Source: Ancylostoma caninum
Lineage: Eukaryota; Nematoda; Chromadorea; Rhabditida; Ancylostomatidae
Length of the DNA stretch: 64,000 nucleotides
Assembly: GCA_037903475.1 (NCBI GenBank)
Contig: JBAJFG010000615.1
Coordinates: 1,636,501 to 1,700,500, forward strand
Direction of reading: 5' to 3'
In this document: piece after piece, positions 23,249-34,379 of the stretch
Layout of the letters: every line of letters begins with the position of its first letter
Position numbering within the stretch: the stretch's first letter is position 1
Notes under the pieces: model-generated
What the model was told of the DNA's origin: nothing
Database searches by the model: none
The model's input: the letters and a program-made list of their open reading frames with translations, nothing else
Made by a program: the position numbers and the translations under genes

Positions 23249-24930
23249 GTGGCGTGGGTTTCGTTGGCGTCAGGAAAGTGCTGGCTCGGACGACAGTTGG
23301 TAGATTGCACGTGTTATGAATGCTTTGGAAAAAAAAAACAGCAAGATGCACGGAGAAATCAAGATAACAGAAAGCTGTGAAGACAACACAATTAGGAAAT
23401 ATGTAGATGTAACAGGAGTACCAGCCAGGCAAAACTAAATACTCGTAAACTTAAAAGAACTAAAGACTTGGTAACGAAGTCCAACAAAAGTAGTGTTGGG
23501 TCTTTTCCCTGCTATAAGCACGAGGAAATGTTTCCACTCAAGCAATGCGGTAGCACAATTCTAGAAAAATTACCATAATGGTTGAAAATGGACGTGAAAG
23601 TTCTAATGTAGAAAATATAGATCGATAGGATGTACTTTAGCAAAGGTTATACGTACTTTCATTCAATGGAAATTCGAAATCAAACAGACATTTGTTCACG
23701 TATGCAAGAAGCAACGCAGAATCGATGTGGAAAACCATAGAATGTGGTAGAAACCACAAATTGAAGAAATTTCAAATATTTTCGAGAATTAGACAACTTT
23801 GAAGGATAACTGGCCAAAACTGAGGATCTATCACAAGTGGAGTTCCAGTCCACAGCAGGTGTGGATCCTAACAGAATAAAAAGTTTGGTCTGAGTACAAA
23901 GCCGTTGAGGAGACCGGTCCGAGTTCACTACAAACTCCACGAATAGCAGGGTACCAGTTAGTGTCAACAGAAGAAACAGTCGTTCACGGGAGTTTAGCGT
24001 TGTGGACGGACTGGATGAGGGAACAGTAAAAAAAAGTATAATGGGGCATTGTTGAACTGGAACCATTACGAATAGAAAAAGGAGGTAATTTGAAACAAAT
24101 CCCAGATGTGACGAAGATCCGCGTTATGTACGAAAACATTACAAATGCCCACTCTGATAGCCTTCTCTGTTTACGATAGATCGTTGGTAGAGACAAATTT
24201 TTACATATTTATTACATGAGCTGTGTCATGCCAGCAACGAAACACTTCTAAGAAAAACAACAAAAACAGTACAATCAACTGAGAGCACCATCAAAAAGAT
24301 AAAAAATATAAAAGAAAGAATAGTACATATTGGGGTAGTAATGAACTCTAGAGACTACTCTAGAGACTAAGGGTTTCATCCGGCAGTGCCTTGAATGTGA
24401 AGAAATGAAAGAAATGAGGTTTGCACTTCAATCAAGCTCTCGGAACAACTATTTTGGAAGACCCTTTCCTTGTAATGGAGGACCTGAATTTGCATAAGTC
24501 CACGGGGTTGAGAGTCTCAACTTGAGACCACATTCACCATGCATGATTTTGTGGTACATGATGAAATTGAAGCTGTGTCTTTTAAGTGGAAGCGAAGGTA
24601 TGTCAAGGTTTGCATTTGCATGAATTTTTTTTATGAATAATGATGGGTATGAACACTATGTATGTAGCCGGAAGAGAGCTCATTCTGTCTGTTTATGTAT
24701 CACAGCGGCGTATGGACGGATTCAATAACAACGTTCTATCTGCAGCTGCATAAATAGTAGTATGCGAATACGGCAATTCCCTAGGTTAGTGCTTGTTTAC
24801 AAGTAGCCAATTCTTCGCTGAATAACTTTGAAAGGGCAGATTGCCCAACAATTTTGTGACACAACATCATGATGAAGCTACCGTGGCGGAAAAAAATAAT
24901 CATTTATTGTTCCATATATAGCAGAATCAC
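23249..24930. other. Gene-free stretch
   Basis: Long but stop-rich. I found no exon set, RNA gene or repeat that I can support. Confidence 0.3.
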
Positions 24931-25185
24931 AGCGCGGGACGCAGTTGTTAGCGAAGGGAGGGGGGGGATAGAGGGTGTGCGAAAAAAAGTGGCAACACCG
25001 ATCCTGACGGAATAGTAAAATTGGTGAATATATTAATTTCAATGTGAAACAGGCAATAATAAGTACTCTAAAAATAATGAAAGAAATAAACATTGAAATA
25101 ATGTTACACAATATTTTTATCTATTTTATGAAGAAATTTCAAAAATTCGGCTACCCATTCTCAGGGGATACCCCTGCGTGCGTAC
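24931..25185. mobile_element. CAGTGGCGGA-type MITE, copy 2 (decayed)
   Basis: In the orientation opposite to copy 1 it matches the G-rich head, the GCGAAAAAAAGTGG stretch, the AATAAT-rich centre and the ATTCGGCTACCCATTCTC tail. Both termini have decayed, so no target duplication is readable. Confidence 0.6.
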
Positions 25186-28100
25186 GTTACTGCAGAATGT
25201 AGTTAGTACGTTGCCTTCTGTAATGGTATTCTTCCCTACATGAGAAACTGTAATACTGAATGAAGTACTCAGGATTGACTCATGATAATTCTTATCCTAG
25301 CCTGAAATTCGAATTGAATAATCTTTCTCCCCAACGCCAAAAAGATCCGGCAATTTGTTGAAGCTGCGTATACGAGTACAACCAACTAACAATCCGGCCA
25401 AAAGCCTTGATTGAAACTGCTAAATTCCATGTTCTTAGTTTAAAAAACTAGAATGAGCTGCCTATCAGCCAATATTGTAAAAAATTCTATCTGCAGCCGA
25501 AACTATGCATGATATATAGGTGCAACTTTGGCCGGAACAGATATTTCATATTCTGGAATAACATTCTTAATTCCTTTGTGAGATACGAGGACAAGCAGAG
25601 TAGTATAGAGTTATTACATCCAGACTATGCGGATGTATAATGGTGGACGTTACCAAAAAAAAAACATTAACACTACGAAAAAAACATTAACACCTGTAAC
25701 GATGACTGGTGCACTCTGGTACATGAGAGGGGCGCCGTGGTGGCCATTAGTGCACTGCACGTGCGGATTTATTTTGGAAATTATGCAGATGATGGAACAG
25801 GGTGACTTAAATAGTTACAAATGGTATCCAACAACCTAAACAGATGTGGGTACAATGCCCTGATGGGCACAATGATGAGATCTTTCTGGAAAGAATTGCT
25901 ACTGAAGGTTACTTGCTCCAAGGTGAAGACATGTGGAAAAGGAAGCAGCTGCGATAGGGCTTCGTGGCACTTGAACTGACGGTCTAGTCCTTGCTCGGAA
26001 TGGACGAAAAAAAAAAGAAAAAAAAACTGACGACAGGAACTGATCTGTGAGAATTGCGAGAAATTCGGCTCATATTCGAATTTCAGGAAAATGGGATAGA
26101 ACATAGAGGGGGATAAAAGATAGGACTGAGATGGAAGGGCGACTATAAAATTATCCAAGGGACAATCGTTTTCAAAATACAGAAAGCATGATGATCTTTG
26201 TCCACATTAAAGGCATCTACTACCATGAATGACCTCCTGTATTCCAGACCGGCGGACCATACAATACTCAAAGAGCTCGAAAGATATAAAATGAAGTATT
26301 GTGAAACAAGAATGCAAACAAGTGAGACTTCATTCATCCCGTCTTTTCATGAGTATGACTGGACATCAAATTCAAATAAATTCTCACAACACCTCTCCAC
26401 CAAAAAGCTCGCCAAGTTCCAATGAAAAGAAAAGTCACGTTTCACAAAGCTAGACCGGATGTTTTTCCAGCAAGTACATTTAGCAATTGGCCAACAGACT
26501 TTGGTCAGCATTTGCTCGCTGCACGAGACTGTTTTCCTGCCTTGCAGCGAGGACACCTGTCGTTCCTCTTCAGAATGTAGGATCTGTGGATGAACAGCTC
26601 ATACCGGATGAAACCGCCACAAATACGCTACAAATAGGAATAAAACACACAGAATTCACCCACCACGTGGGATCACGCGGCCAATACAATAGCCCCTTCG
26701 AGAAAATGTTGTTGTTCCAGCTGGTAGCTAAAATCCAGCGTATGAAACTTGGATAAGTTTAGTTTTCAAGTTCTGTTCTATCAGAAAACCTCGCATCGGT
26801 TTTTTTCCACTTATTGGAGCCTTTCTCAACCTGCTTACGCTTCACAGATCCTAGCAAAGTCTATCTATACGGCAAACTTAAATTACTTTCACTTAATGTT
26901 TTTCGACACATCAAGTCCCTCAAATACGGCCATGCTGAACAAAATGGAATCCAACTTGCTCAACAGTTGCAATGTTTACCAATCATTGGCAAAACAACCA
27001 CTCCTTTCACACGAAATCGGAAGGAAAATGGTAATTGAAGTGCATCTCAACCAAAGAAGAAGATTTTTTTTTAGTTTCTCGAAAATCTAACCGATCAGTA
27101 CTTGATGAAAAAAGACTGATAGCTATACAACGGCAAAAGTTCTGAATTCCCTAGGGAATAAGGGGAGCATGACATTTAGAGCTGATTTTTAGGCAACTCC
27201 GTGGAATTGTTAGATGAAATTAAATAGTAAATGTGGAGACGAAATTTCGCAGGAACATAGGTCAAGGATTTTCTCGCAGAAAGGCAGCAGAGTGTCGAAT
27301 ACCACCGTTCTGTTATGAATCTATTCGGAACCACGTGGCAATTGAAGCAAAAAGTGGTCACGGCTGCAGCGTGACTGTTTTTCTTTCGAACTTCCAAAAG
27401 GTTCTCAAAAAAAAGAAGCGTTCAATATTGGATTTTTCTTGTAGGATAAAAATACGGAAATCCGGCTAGTTTCTTTAAGGCCTATTAACCATGAACAGCA
27501 CTTTTGATCCACGTTAAGTTTCAAACGTTACATAAACATTTATATAGCAGTGGTGGACTCACAGATGGGAGGGAAACCCCTGTCTTCATCCTTCCTCCTC
27601 TTCCGGAACACGGGTCTACGAATTTTTCTAACTCCATGTTTCTGACTATTTCCTAAACTTCAAAATTACGTGTGATGTGCACATCATCAACACGTTTAAT
27701 ACACAGTTCATCCTCTTTCTTCCGATGGAAAAGCGATCAATCCTTGATTTGGTCTTAGAAAAAGAAAAACCATCTTGTGCTGGAGGACGAGTGTGAAAGA
27801 AGAAGATCAACTCCGAAAATTCCGTGGGTGCTGCCTTTAACTGGTTTCTTTTATTAAGTTGCTCAAATAAAGTCTCCTTTTTTTCTCTCAGAAGAACACA
27901 TCCCATTCAGCGAATAAGTGAGAATTTTTCTGGGAATGTTCGTGAATACGGGCACAGAATGCACGAGTAGCACATCACATGCGTCATCACTAAAGATTGC
28001 TGGGTCAGCTTGGAAGCTCTGTCGACATTGTTTTGAACCAGCATTTAATGACAGCTGACTTATACTACCAAGAAAAAAAACTAGATTACTATGCTGGTGA

Positions 28101-29396
28101 ATAAATATCTGCAAATACAACAACTCGTGCTTTATTCTGCGAGAACATGGACGAATTGAATATAAGGAGAAGCACTTGCTTCCCTTTTCTCTCAGCAATA
28201 TGGCGTTCTGGCAGTGCTTTTCAAGATTATGAATAAGATGTAGAGATAACAATAAGGTTTTTCCGATCTAAAAGAAAACGAAAAGGGAATTCAGTAAAAA
28301 TCAGTAAAAATAGATGACACAGTGAGCTTAGATGGCTTACTACCAGCTCAAGTAGAGTCAGAAGAAGTCATGACCTTTTTCCGTAACTTTACTGCAGAAT
28401 TTTGGGTTGTTCGTGCTATTTGCATCTCTCAGATATGCATTCTCAATCATTTAGCGAAAGAAAGCAATAAATAAACACAAATAGACTAATCAAATATAGG
28501 AGGGAGTGAAATCAAAGAGATACAAAAGAGAGAAATTCATGATCATGGCGGAGTTTCTCGCCATTACATCCCAATGAAGCTTACATTATCCCTAGCTCAC
28601 AGAGGAAAGAAAATCACAAAAAAAAATTAGAGAAAGAAAGAAGAACACGAGAAAGCACCGAAAAGTATCCAAGCTCCTTCATTTTTGCGGCATAAATATT
28701 ACTCCTACGAGCAGAACGCTACGCAATTTCTAGAAGTGCAAACCACGAGAAGGAGTTGTTGAAGCAGATCAGCTGCGACTTGGTCATGCGATGCGACGGA
28801 CAACTGTCTCGGGTGAATGTTCGTGTTTTCGCAGCGATCGAGGAAGAAAGGCGCGTTTCCATTGTTGACAATGACGGCTACTGCGTACGACGGTATTATC
28901 GCACGCAGTCAACACCAGCATTCTTCCTGCTCTAACTTTGGCTGTGAAATGTTGACGTTACAGGATTTAAATAAACATATGCCATTAACATCGGAAAGGT
29001 CCATGGAGAGAAGAGAAGACTTTGGATTCGGCTTTGAAACAGACTTAGAAAAAAAAGAATTTGGGTAATTCGTCTCATCAAAGATATCTACAGAAAACTA
29101 CAACGAATTGACAGTTGAAAAATCTGGCGACAATAGATGGACACTGGAGGCACTTAGTCCGTAAATTATTGCAAACGGCAAGGTAGGCTACCACACCTTT
29201 AGAAAAATCAAATTCAAGAGCCATCCTTAGAGTCATTTAAACACAAAATCAACGACGTGTGAGAGTTTAGGAGCCTGAAAAACCCACTTACTAAGGAGGA
29301 AAAATATAGCCAGCAAGGAAGTAAGCGTCAAGTATTATGGCATAAGATTATCTCGTTTGTTTTCTTCCCACTTCTAAATATTACATAGATACGCGC
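25186..29396. other. 4.2-kb gene-free region
   Basis: Many short ORFs on both strands but none with splice support or a recognised product. A plus frame near 28765-28930 has protein-like composition (short match-like segments such as VRVFAAIEEERRV), but I cannot assign it. A CAGTGGTGGA start at 27549 may be a solo end of the CAGTGGCGGA MITE family. Confidence 0.3.
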
Positions 29397-29520
29397 CAGT
29401 GGTGGAAGCATAAATATGCAACCAGGAGGAAGGGTAAGGGGGGGGGGGCGTTGTAGAAAGAAACTTGGATCTCCACCGCTTTGGGGACCAGGATGGCCGG
29501 GATTTCTAGAACCAAATTGA
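29397..29520. mobile_element. CAGTGGCGGA-type MITE fragment
   Basis: CAGTGGTGGAAGC at 29397, followed by a G-run and then TCTCCACCGCTTTGGGGACC, matches the first third of the family. The rest is not recognisable. Confidence 0.5.
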
Positions 29521-30276
29521 TGAAAAATATCAGTTTTGATAACAAACAACTGAGAATAAATGTGTAAAAAACATTAATAAAGGAAAAAATACAGACAATG
29601 AGCTAGTAAAAGGGGTTCAACTACAAAATTTTACGAAAAAATTTCTGAAAAAATTGACCATCTATTCTTGGTAGGTGCTAAACTCAAAAACAGCCGGTTT
29701 TAGGTAAATTAAATGAATGGCCAGGAGCAATGAAGTGTTCATCAGCTGTTAAAAAGTGCAAATTCAATGGAGTACTACGAAGCAGCTGCCGATGCTGTGC
29801 CTGCGTAGTAAACCGATCGAGGTCACGCTCCTAACACCACTTCAGAGAACACTCATTGAGCGAACATCAGCTTCGGGGCAGATGCGACGTGCTCGTACAT
29901 ACTTATCTGGCAGATGATATGATGGAAAAATCGCCTACAAACTGGAGAAAGACATTGTCTCACCTCAGGTATCGTTCTCGAGCAATACAGTCTCCGTGCG
30001 ATGCCAACAGCAATGAATGGTACACGTAATGCAGTGTGCATCAAAAGTATAGGACATATTTTAATATAATTTTTACATAATAATTTAATTTTTATATGAT
30101 TTCGACCCACGGGTGTCCTTCACGATTGAAAGGCCAGGTAGCGACGGTTTTCTTCCTTTTCCCAACACCAAAGTGAGGCTCATAAGTGATGAGAAACAAT
30201 GGCTATGATACAAGAAGGCCGCGTCAGCTAACATTTTAGAAGGAGATTAGGCCCTATCAATCACCGGAAGCGCGCT
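29521..30276. other. Gene-free stretch
   Basis: Nothing supportable apart from an isolated TGTCTCACCTCA motif near 29957, which resembles the end of the TTAA-flanked MITE family. Confidence 0.3.
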
Positions 30277-30554
30277 AAAACATGTCTCACCTATTACAAA
30301 GTGGAGAGAATTACCTCATCTTGGTAGCCGGTCAAGTGGCAAGATTCGTGGAACAGACAGCAGTTGTTTTTGAAATGGTGACATGCGTTTACTTTATGAA
30401 TTAATCACGGACTACTGGTACAAAACACAGTGGGTTGGGCCCCATAGAAAATATTGGCTATTTTGGAGCATTTCACGTATATCACTGGAATCAGAGCACC
30501 GAGCTGGTCCGAAATCTGTTAACATCGAATCGAAATGAGGTTAGACACTGCCTT
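30277..30554. mobile_element. TTAA-type MITE, diverged copy
   Basis: The left end ATGTCTCACCT and right end GAGGTTAGACACTGCC followed by TTAA resemble the ends of the well-preserved copy at 60150-60609. The GGAGCATTTCACGTATAT...ATCAGAGCACCGAGC interior also recurs at about 38510-38565. Confidence 0.45.
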
Positions 30555-30785
30555 AAGGAGGCAGAGTATGTATATACATAAAGAGTAATACATCAAAAAG
30601 GGAGTTTGAGTATATTTTTCATCTTCATTCATTTGAAATGGAAGAAATGTAGAAGAGTATTGATGAATAATAATACATTCTAGCTTACTTCACCTCTCAA
30701 GCTCATATTCTAAGCAGTTTGTTGAGAAGTGTATTACTCAGTTTGACTGTAATTTCGGAAATGCCATCATACGATAGGTTCATTT

Positions 30786-31010
30786 CAGTGCCGGAAGCCA
30801 GGGTGGCATGGGAAAAAGTAGCGTCTCCGCCACATTGGGGATCTAAAATAAAACTAATAGGAGTATCAATTTGAATGTTAAGCAATTAACAATATATGTT
30901 TAAAAAATAAACGAAAATAAACTGATACAAGATTTTTATTTATTCTGCAAAGAAATTTCGGAAATTTGGCTACCAATTTATGCCCGCTCCCCCCCCCCCC
31001 TCCACCATTG
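30786..31010. mobile_element. CAGTGGCGGA-type MITE, copy 3, with near-perfect 8-bp TSD
   Basis: Runs from CAGTGCCGGA to TCCACCATTG and matches the reverse complement of the 16159-16438 copy along its length, including GTCTCCGCC, TTGGGGA, ACAAGATTTTTATTT and AATTT.GGCTACC. The flanks GTTCATTT (30778-30785) and GCTCATTT (31011-31018) match at 7 of 8 positions, as a hAT target duplication would. Confidence 0.75.
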
Positions 31011-31322
31011 GCTCATTTTCATCGATGGGACAAGATGTCAGTTTCAAGTCAGTAGGATCACTGCGAAGAGTTGCTAAGAACAAGATTTTTTCATCGTGCC
31101 ATTGTCTGAAACTGATCAACAAGCCTTCACCTACCTAACGTTAAGGGTGCACATTTTCAAAATGTGGTGTGCAAAATTTTCAGTAAACGCTTTGAAGGGC
31201 AGCTGGTTAATAGTTATCCACAGGTGCAATTATAGTCCTATAATATAAAGGAATGAGACATTAGGTATAACTTAAGTGCAGGGCTCATGACAAATTTTCG
31301 TCTGCAAAACAGTCTAGCTGAA

Positions 31323-31399
31323 GGAATTGACACAACCTATGGTTTAAAGAGTGGCCGTTGTGATAGCTAAGTCAACCTCAGGTGTCTAATATATAAAAG
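31323..31399 (+). promoter_or_regulatory. Promoter of CAP gene 1
   Basis: A TATA box TATATAAAAG lies at 31390-31399, 46 bp before the ATG. Upstream, GAATTGACACAACC and AGCTAAGTCAAC are conserved in position and sequence before all three intact CAP genes. Confidence 0.7.
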
Positions 31400-31444
31400 G
31401 AGCGAACAGAATCTGGTGGTATCTGTTCGGTTTCGGCAGTCAAG

Positions 31445-34338
31445 ATGGCAACTGTCTCCAGTTTAGCACTACTAGCGGTTAGTTCAGTACTCTGCAACTA
31501 AAACACTAGGTCTTTTCGCTTCATAATCTAATTTAGGTGCTAGTGTTATTCGTCTGCAATGTAGCAGCAGCTCCCAAGTGTAAGTTCGGCTAGAATCCTT
31601 CATTTTCCTAGCAAAAATGTTTATTTGCAGCCTTTGGCTGTGATGGAAAAATAACCGATGAAATGCGTAAGAAAATCCTTGACTTCCACAATCAAGCCAG
31701 GGTTAGGCTTGCGAAGGGCCAAGAACGAAACAAGACTGGCCGATTGCCCCCTGCTAAGAATATGTATGAAGTGGTTAGTGATAGAAGGATGAATTCAGCG
31801 GAACAAGATTCATCTTTGCAAAAGTTTAGTCATGGTGCTGTGGACTGGAGAAGAAAGCAGAGGCAGCTATTGCTGTCTGCCCTGAGAATTTGGCCGACTT
31901 AGAAGGCTACGGCATAAACTTTGGAACAAGGTAGTCGAGATAGACACAGAAATAAAGAAAATACATATGTTTTTTGTTAAGGTACCACTGCCCGAAATAT
32001 CCAAAGACGTCAGAGGTGCTTGTGATGGATGAACTTGGCAACTGGTGGAATGAAGTCCGAAAGTACGGCATGACGGACGCAAAGAATCGTTACATCAAGG
32101 AAGACATGCAGTTTAGCATGGATGATTGGGCAAACGTAAGTAGGTTTTATGGAACGTACTTTACGTACTCAGGAATCTAAAAACGTACCTTTTCAATTAA
32201 AGTAGAGAAGATGTTGCACTGCTCGAGGCGGTTACGACCGTAGTCCCATATTTTTAAAAGTGTGCTGGCTTACTGCAGAGTAATTGAAAACCACAGCCTC
32301 GGTAAACCTGAAACACGGGAAGTGAAGCTTGTCGAGCCTTGGATCTTGAAAGTTCTCTCCAAGATACCCTGTATCGAAATGGCTTGTTACGGTCTCCTGC
32401 TGCTCATCAAAATTTGCCACATTCCACATTGAGCACATTTTTGCATGGCGAGCGCGGTGACTAAAGCACTTTCTCTACTGTTACTGTGATTTTAAATGCG
32501 GTATAGCAAAAAATATTCGCCCTGTTTTAGTTGAACTTGATACCGAGAATCATAAATCGCGAGCTCGCCCAATTAGACCAATTCTGTTCACAACTAGAGC
32601 TAAGGCACTTTAAATCTTTCCTGTTGCCAAAGATAATTTCTACTGTTTAGATGGCAAACGGAAAGAATACAAAGATCGGATGTTCATACAACAAGATAAA
32701 AGGAAAAACTGTTTTCCTCTGCGCGTATGATAATAAGTAAGCCTTTTCAACGAATTAGCCGAACAACTCTTAGGTTAGTCAAGCAGCTAATTTTCAGCGC
32801 AATAAAGGATGAAAGGGTCGTGTATGAACCTGGAAACCCTTGCAAAAAGGACCAAGACTGCACGACATACGAAGGATCGAAATGTGGTTCTTCTGGTCTT
32901 TGCATAGGGAAGCCAGAACCAGGTTATAAGCAAAAAGGTGCCTACTTGACGCTGTTTTCCTCTCATTGCCACTCTTCATGATAAAAAAAAACAATTCACA
33001 TTAATGTTGAATTTTTAAGAAGAAGCTCTCGAAAGAGCATGCAACGACGAGTCTGGTATGACGGAAGCGTTGAGGAAGCATCTCTTGGACACGTACAACG
33101 CATACAGGTGAGATTCATTAGCATATAAAAATAATATTTTTTTCCTTTCTTCCTTTGTTGGACGTGTGAAATATAATACAAGCATAAAGTGAAATAAGAC
33201 ACTATTTAAAAAAGCAAAACGAGAACAACGCTTGAATACACTGCATAATTCACTTTTGAAACAGACTGAGCTTGAAAGGAAAAACATCAGCATTAGAAAT
33301 ACATTAGATACCGTTGAATGTTTGCACGAAGTTGCAGGTCGAGCGCAGCCAGAGGCCTGGAACCCGATGCCGCTGGAGGTAACGCTCCTAAGGCCGAGCA
33401 AATGCTAAAGATGGTTCGTACAGTGACGACTATCACATAAATCTACAAACACCACACTTAGGGGCGTTAGTTATAGATATATGACTGTCCGTCCGAGAAG
33501 ATAGCCTTCAAGTTGGCGAAAAAATGCCCATCCGCGACCCGTCCGATCTACTCTCACAACTGGAACATGCATAAGGTCTCCAGCCCGTCAGTGCCTGATG
33601 AGGCAGCAGCTGATGAAGTAAGAAGCTGCTTACAGAGAAGTCCAAACGGCCGTGTGCAAGGGGCGGGACCGCGGCGCTGCGTGGCACCCGAGTTGTACGG
33701 TGCTGGCAGAATCAGAGAAACCAGAGCCACATGCAAAACTTCTGTGTCTTTGCCCAAGAGAGCCGCGCCGCGGCCCCACCCCTTGCACAGGGCCGTTTGG
33801 AGTTCTCTGTAGAACACTTCACATAGCACTCTGCCTTGAATAATACTTGCATCCTGCGTTACTCTCATATTTGGAGGCAACCACAGCATGGTGGAGTGAA
33901 CTAAAGAATAACGGAGTGGGAGAATCGAACATATTTACTCCTGACCTCTTCCATAGGGGATATTACAACAAGGACGGCGGCGCGTTGAAACCAGTAATAC
34001 ACTACGTTGCAGTAAGTTAAAATGTTTTACTTGAGACTCGTCCATCCTTAACTACTTCCAATAATTTCTAGATGGCCAAGGACGTCAGCTACAAACTGGG
34101 CTGCGTCATTCACAAATGTGACGATGGAAAATATGTGCACTGCCTCAGCACGCCCACGTATGAGCAATGTTTCTTTTGTGGAAAGTGGTAATCAGCAAAC
34201 TAATCATACCTGTTAAGTGGGCCAGGACACCCTGTGAATAAGCCAATCTATCAAGTTGGTGAGCCATGCAAGAAGGACTCCGACTGCCGTGGAAAGTTTG
34301 TCTGCAGCGTAGATGAAGGACTATGCAGCCTCTCCTAG
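31445..34338 (+). CDS. CAP gene 1: secreted two-domain CAP (ASP-like) protein
   Basis: Thirteen exons join in phase to 448 aa: 31445-31477, 31537-31579, 31631-31773, 31830-31930, 31982-32135, 32651-32736, 32798-32937, 33020-33107, 33338-33413, 33477-33617, 33877-34011, 34072-34157 and 34218-34338 (TAG). Residues 1 to about 23 are a signal peptide (LALLAVLVLF core). Domain 1 (about 27-187) has FHNQAR, CPEN and TKIGC. A cysteine-rich hinge follows (about 195-232, PCKKDQDC). Domain 2 is about 234-408 (RACND, RSSAARG, YDC, HYVAM, YKLGC). A second hinge-like tail has PCKKDSDC and ends GLCSLS. Double-CAP proteins are abundant secreted products of strongylid worms with roles in host interaction; the function of this one is unknown. 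Canonical CAP cavity motifs are eroded: YGIN and SHNW replace GENI, and WANMANG replaces HYTQMVW in domain 1. A poly(A) signal lies at 34374. Confidence 0.93.
33632..33811. mobile_element. GC-rich foldback in CAP gene 1 intron 10
   Basis: The arms ACAGAGAAGTCCAAACGGCC and GTGTGCAAGGGGCGGGACCG are repeated inverted at the right end (CCCCACCCCTTGCAC, GGCCGTTTGGAGTTCTCTGT). The arms are about 45 bp in a 180-bp element. The same element sits at the same intron position in the pseudogene (42605-42783), so it predates their duplication. Confidence 0.75.
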
Positions 34339-34373
34339 ATGTCCATCATCTGTTGTTAACGAATATCAACTTC

Positions 34374-34379
34374 AATAAA
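34374..34379 (+). terminator. Poly(A) signal of CAP gene 1
   Basis: AATAAA lies 36 bp after the stop codon. It is conserved in the pseudogene copy at 43339-43344. Confidence 0.8.

Noticed and set aside
28765..28930. Plus-strand coding exon with DLVMRCDG and VRVFAAIEEERRV
   Set aside because: Protein-like composition, but no convincing splice sites, start or family.
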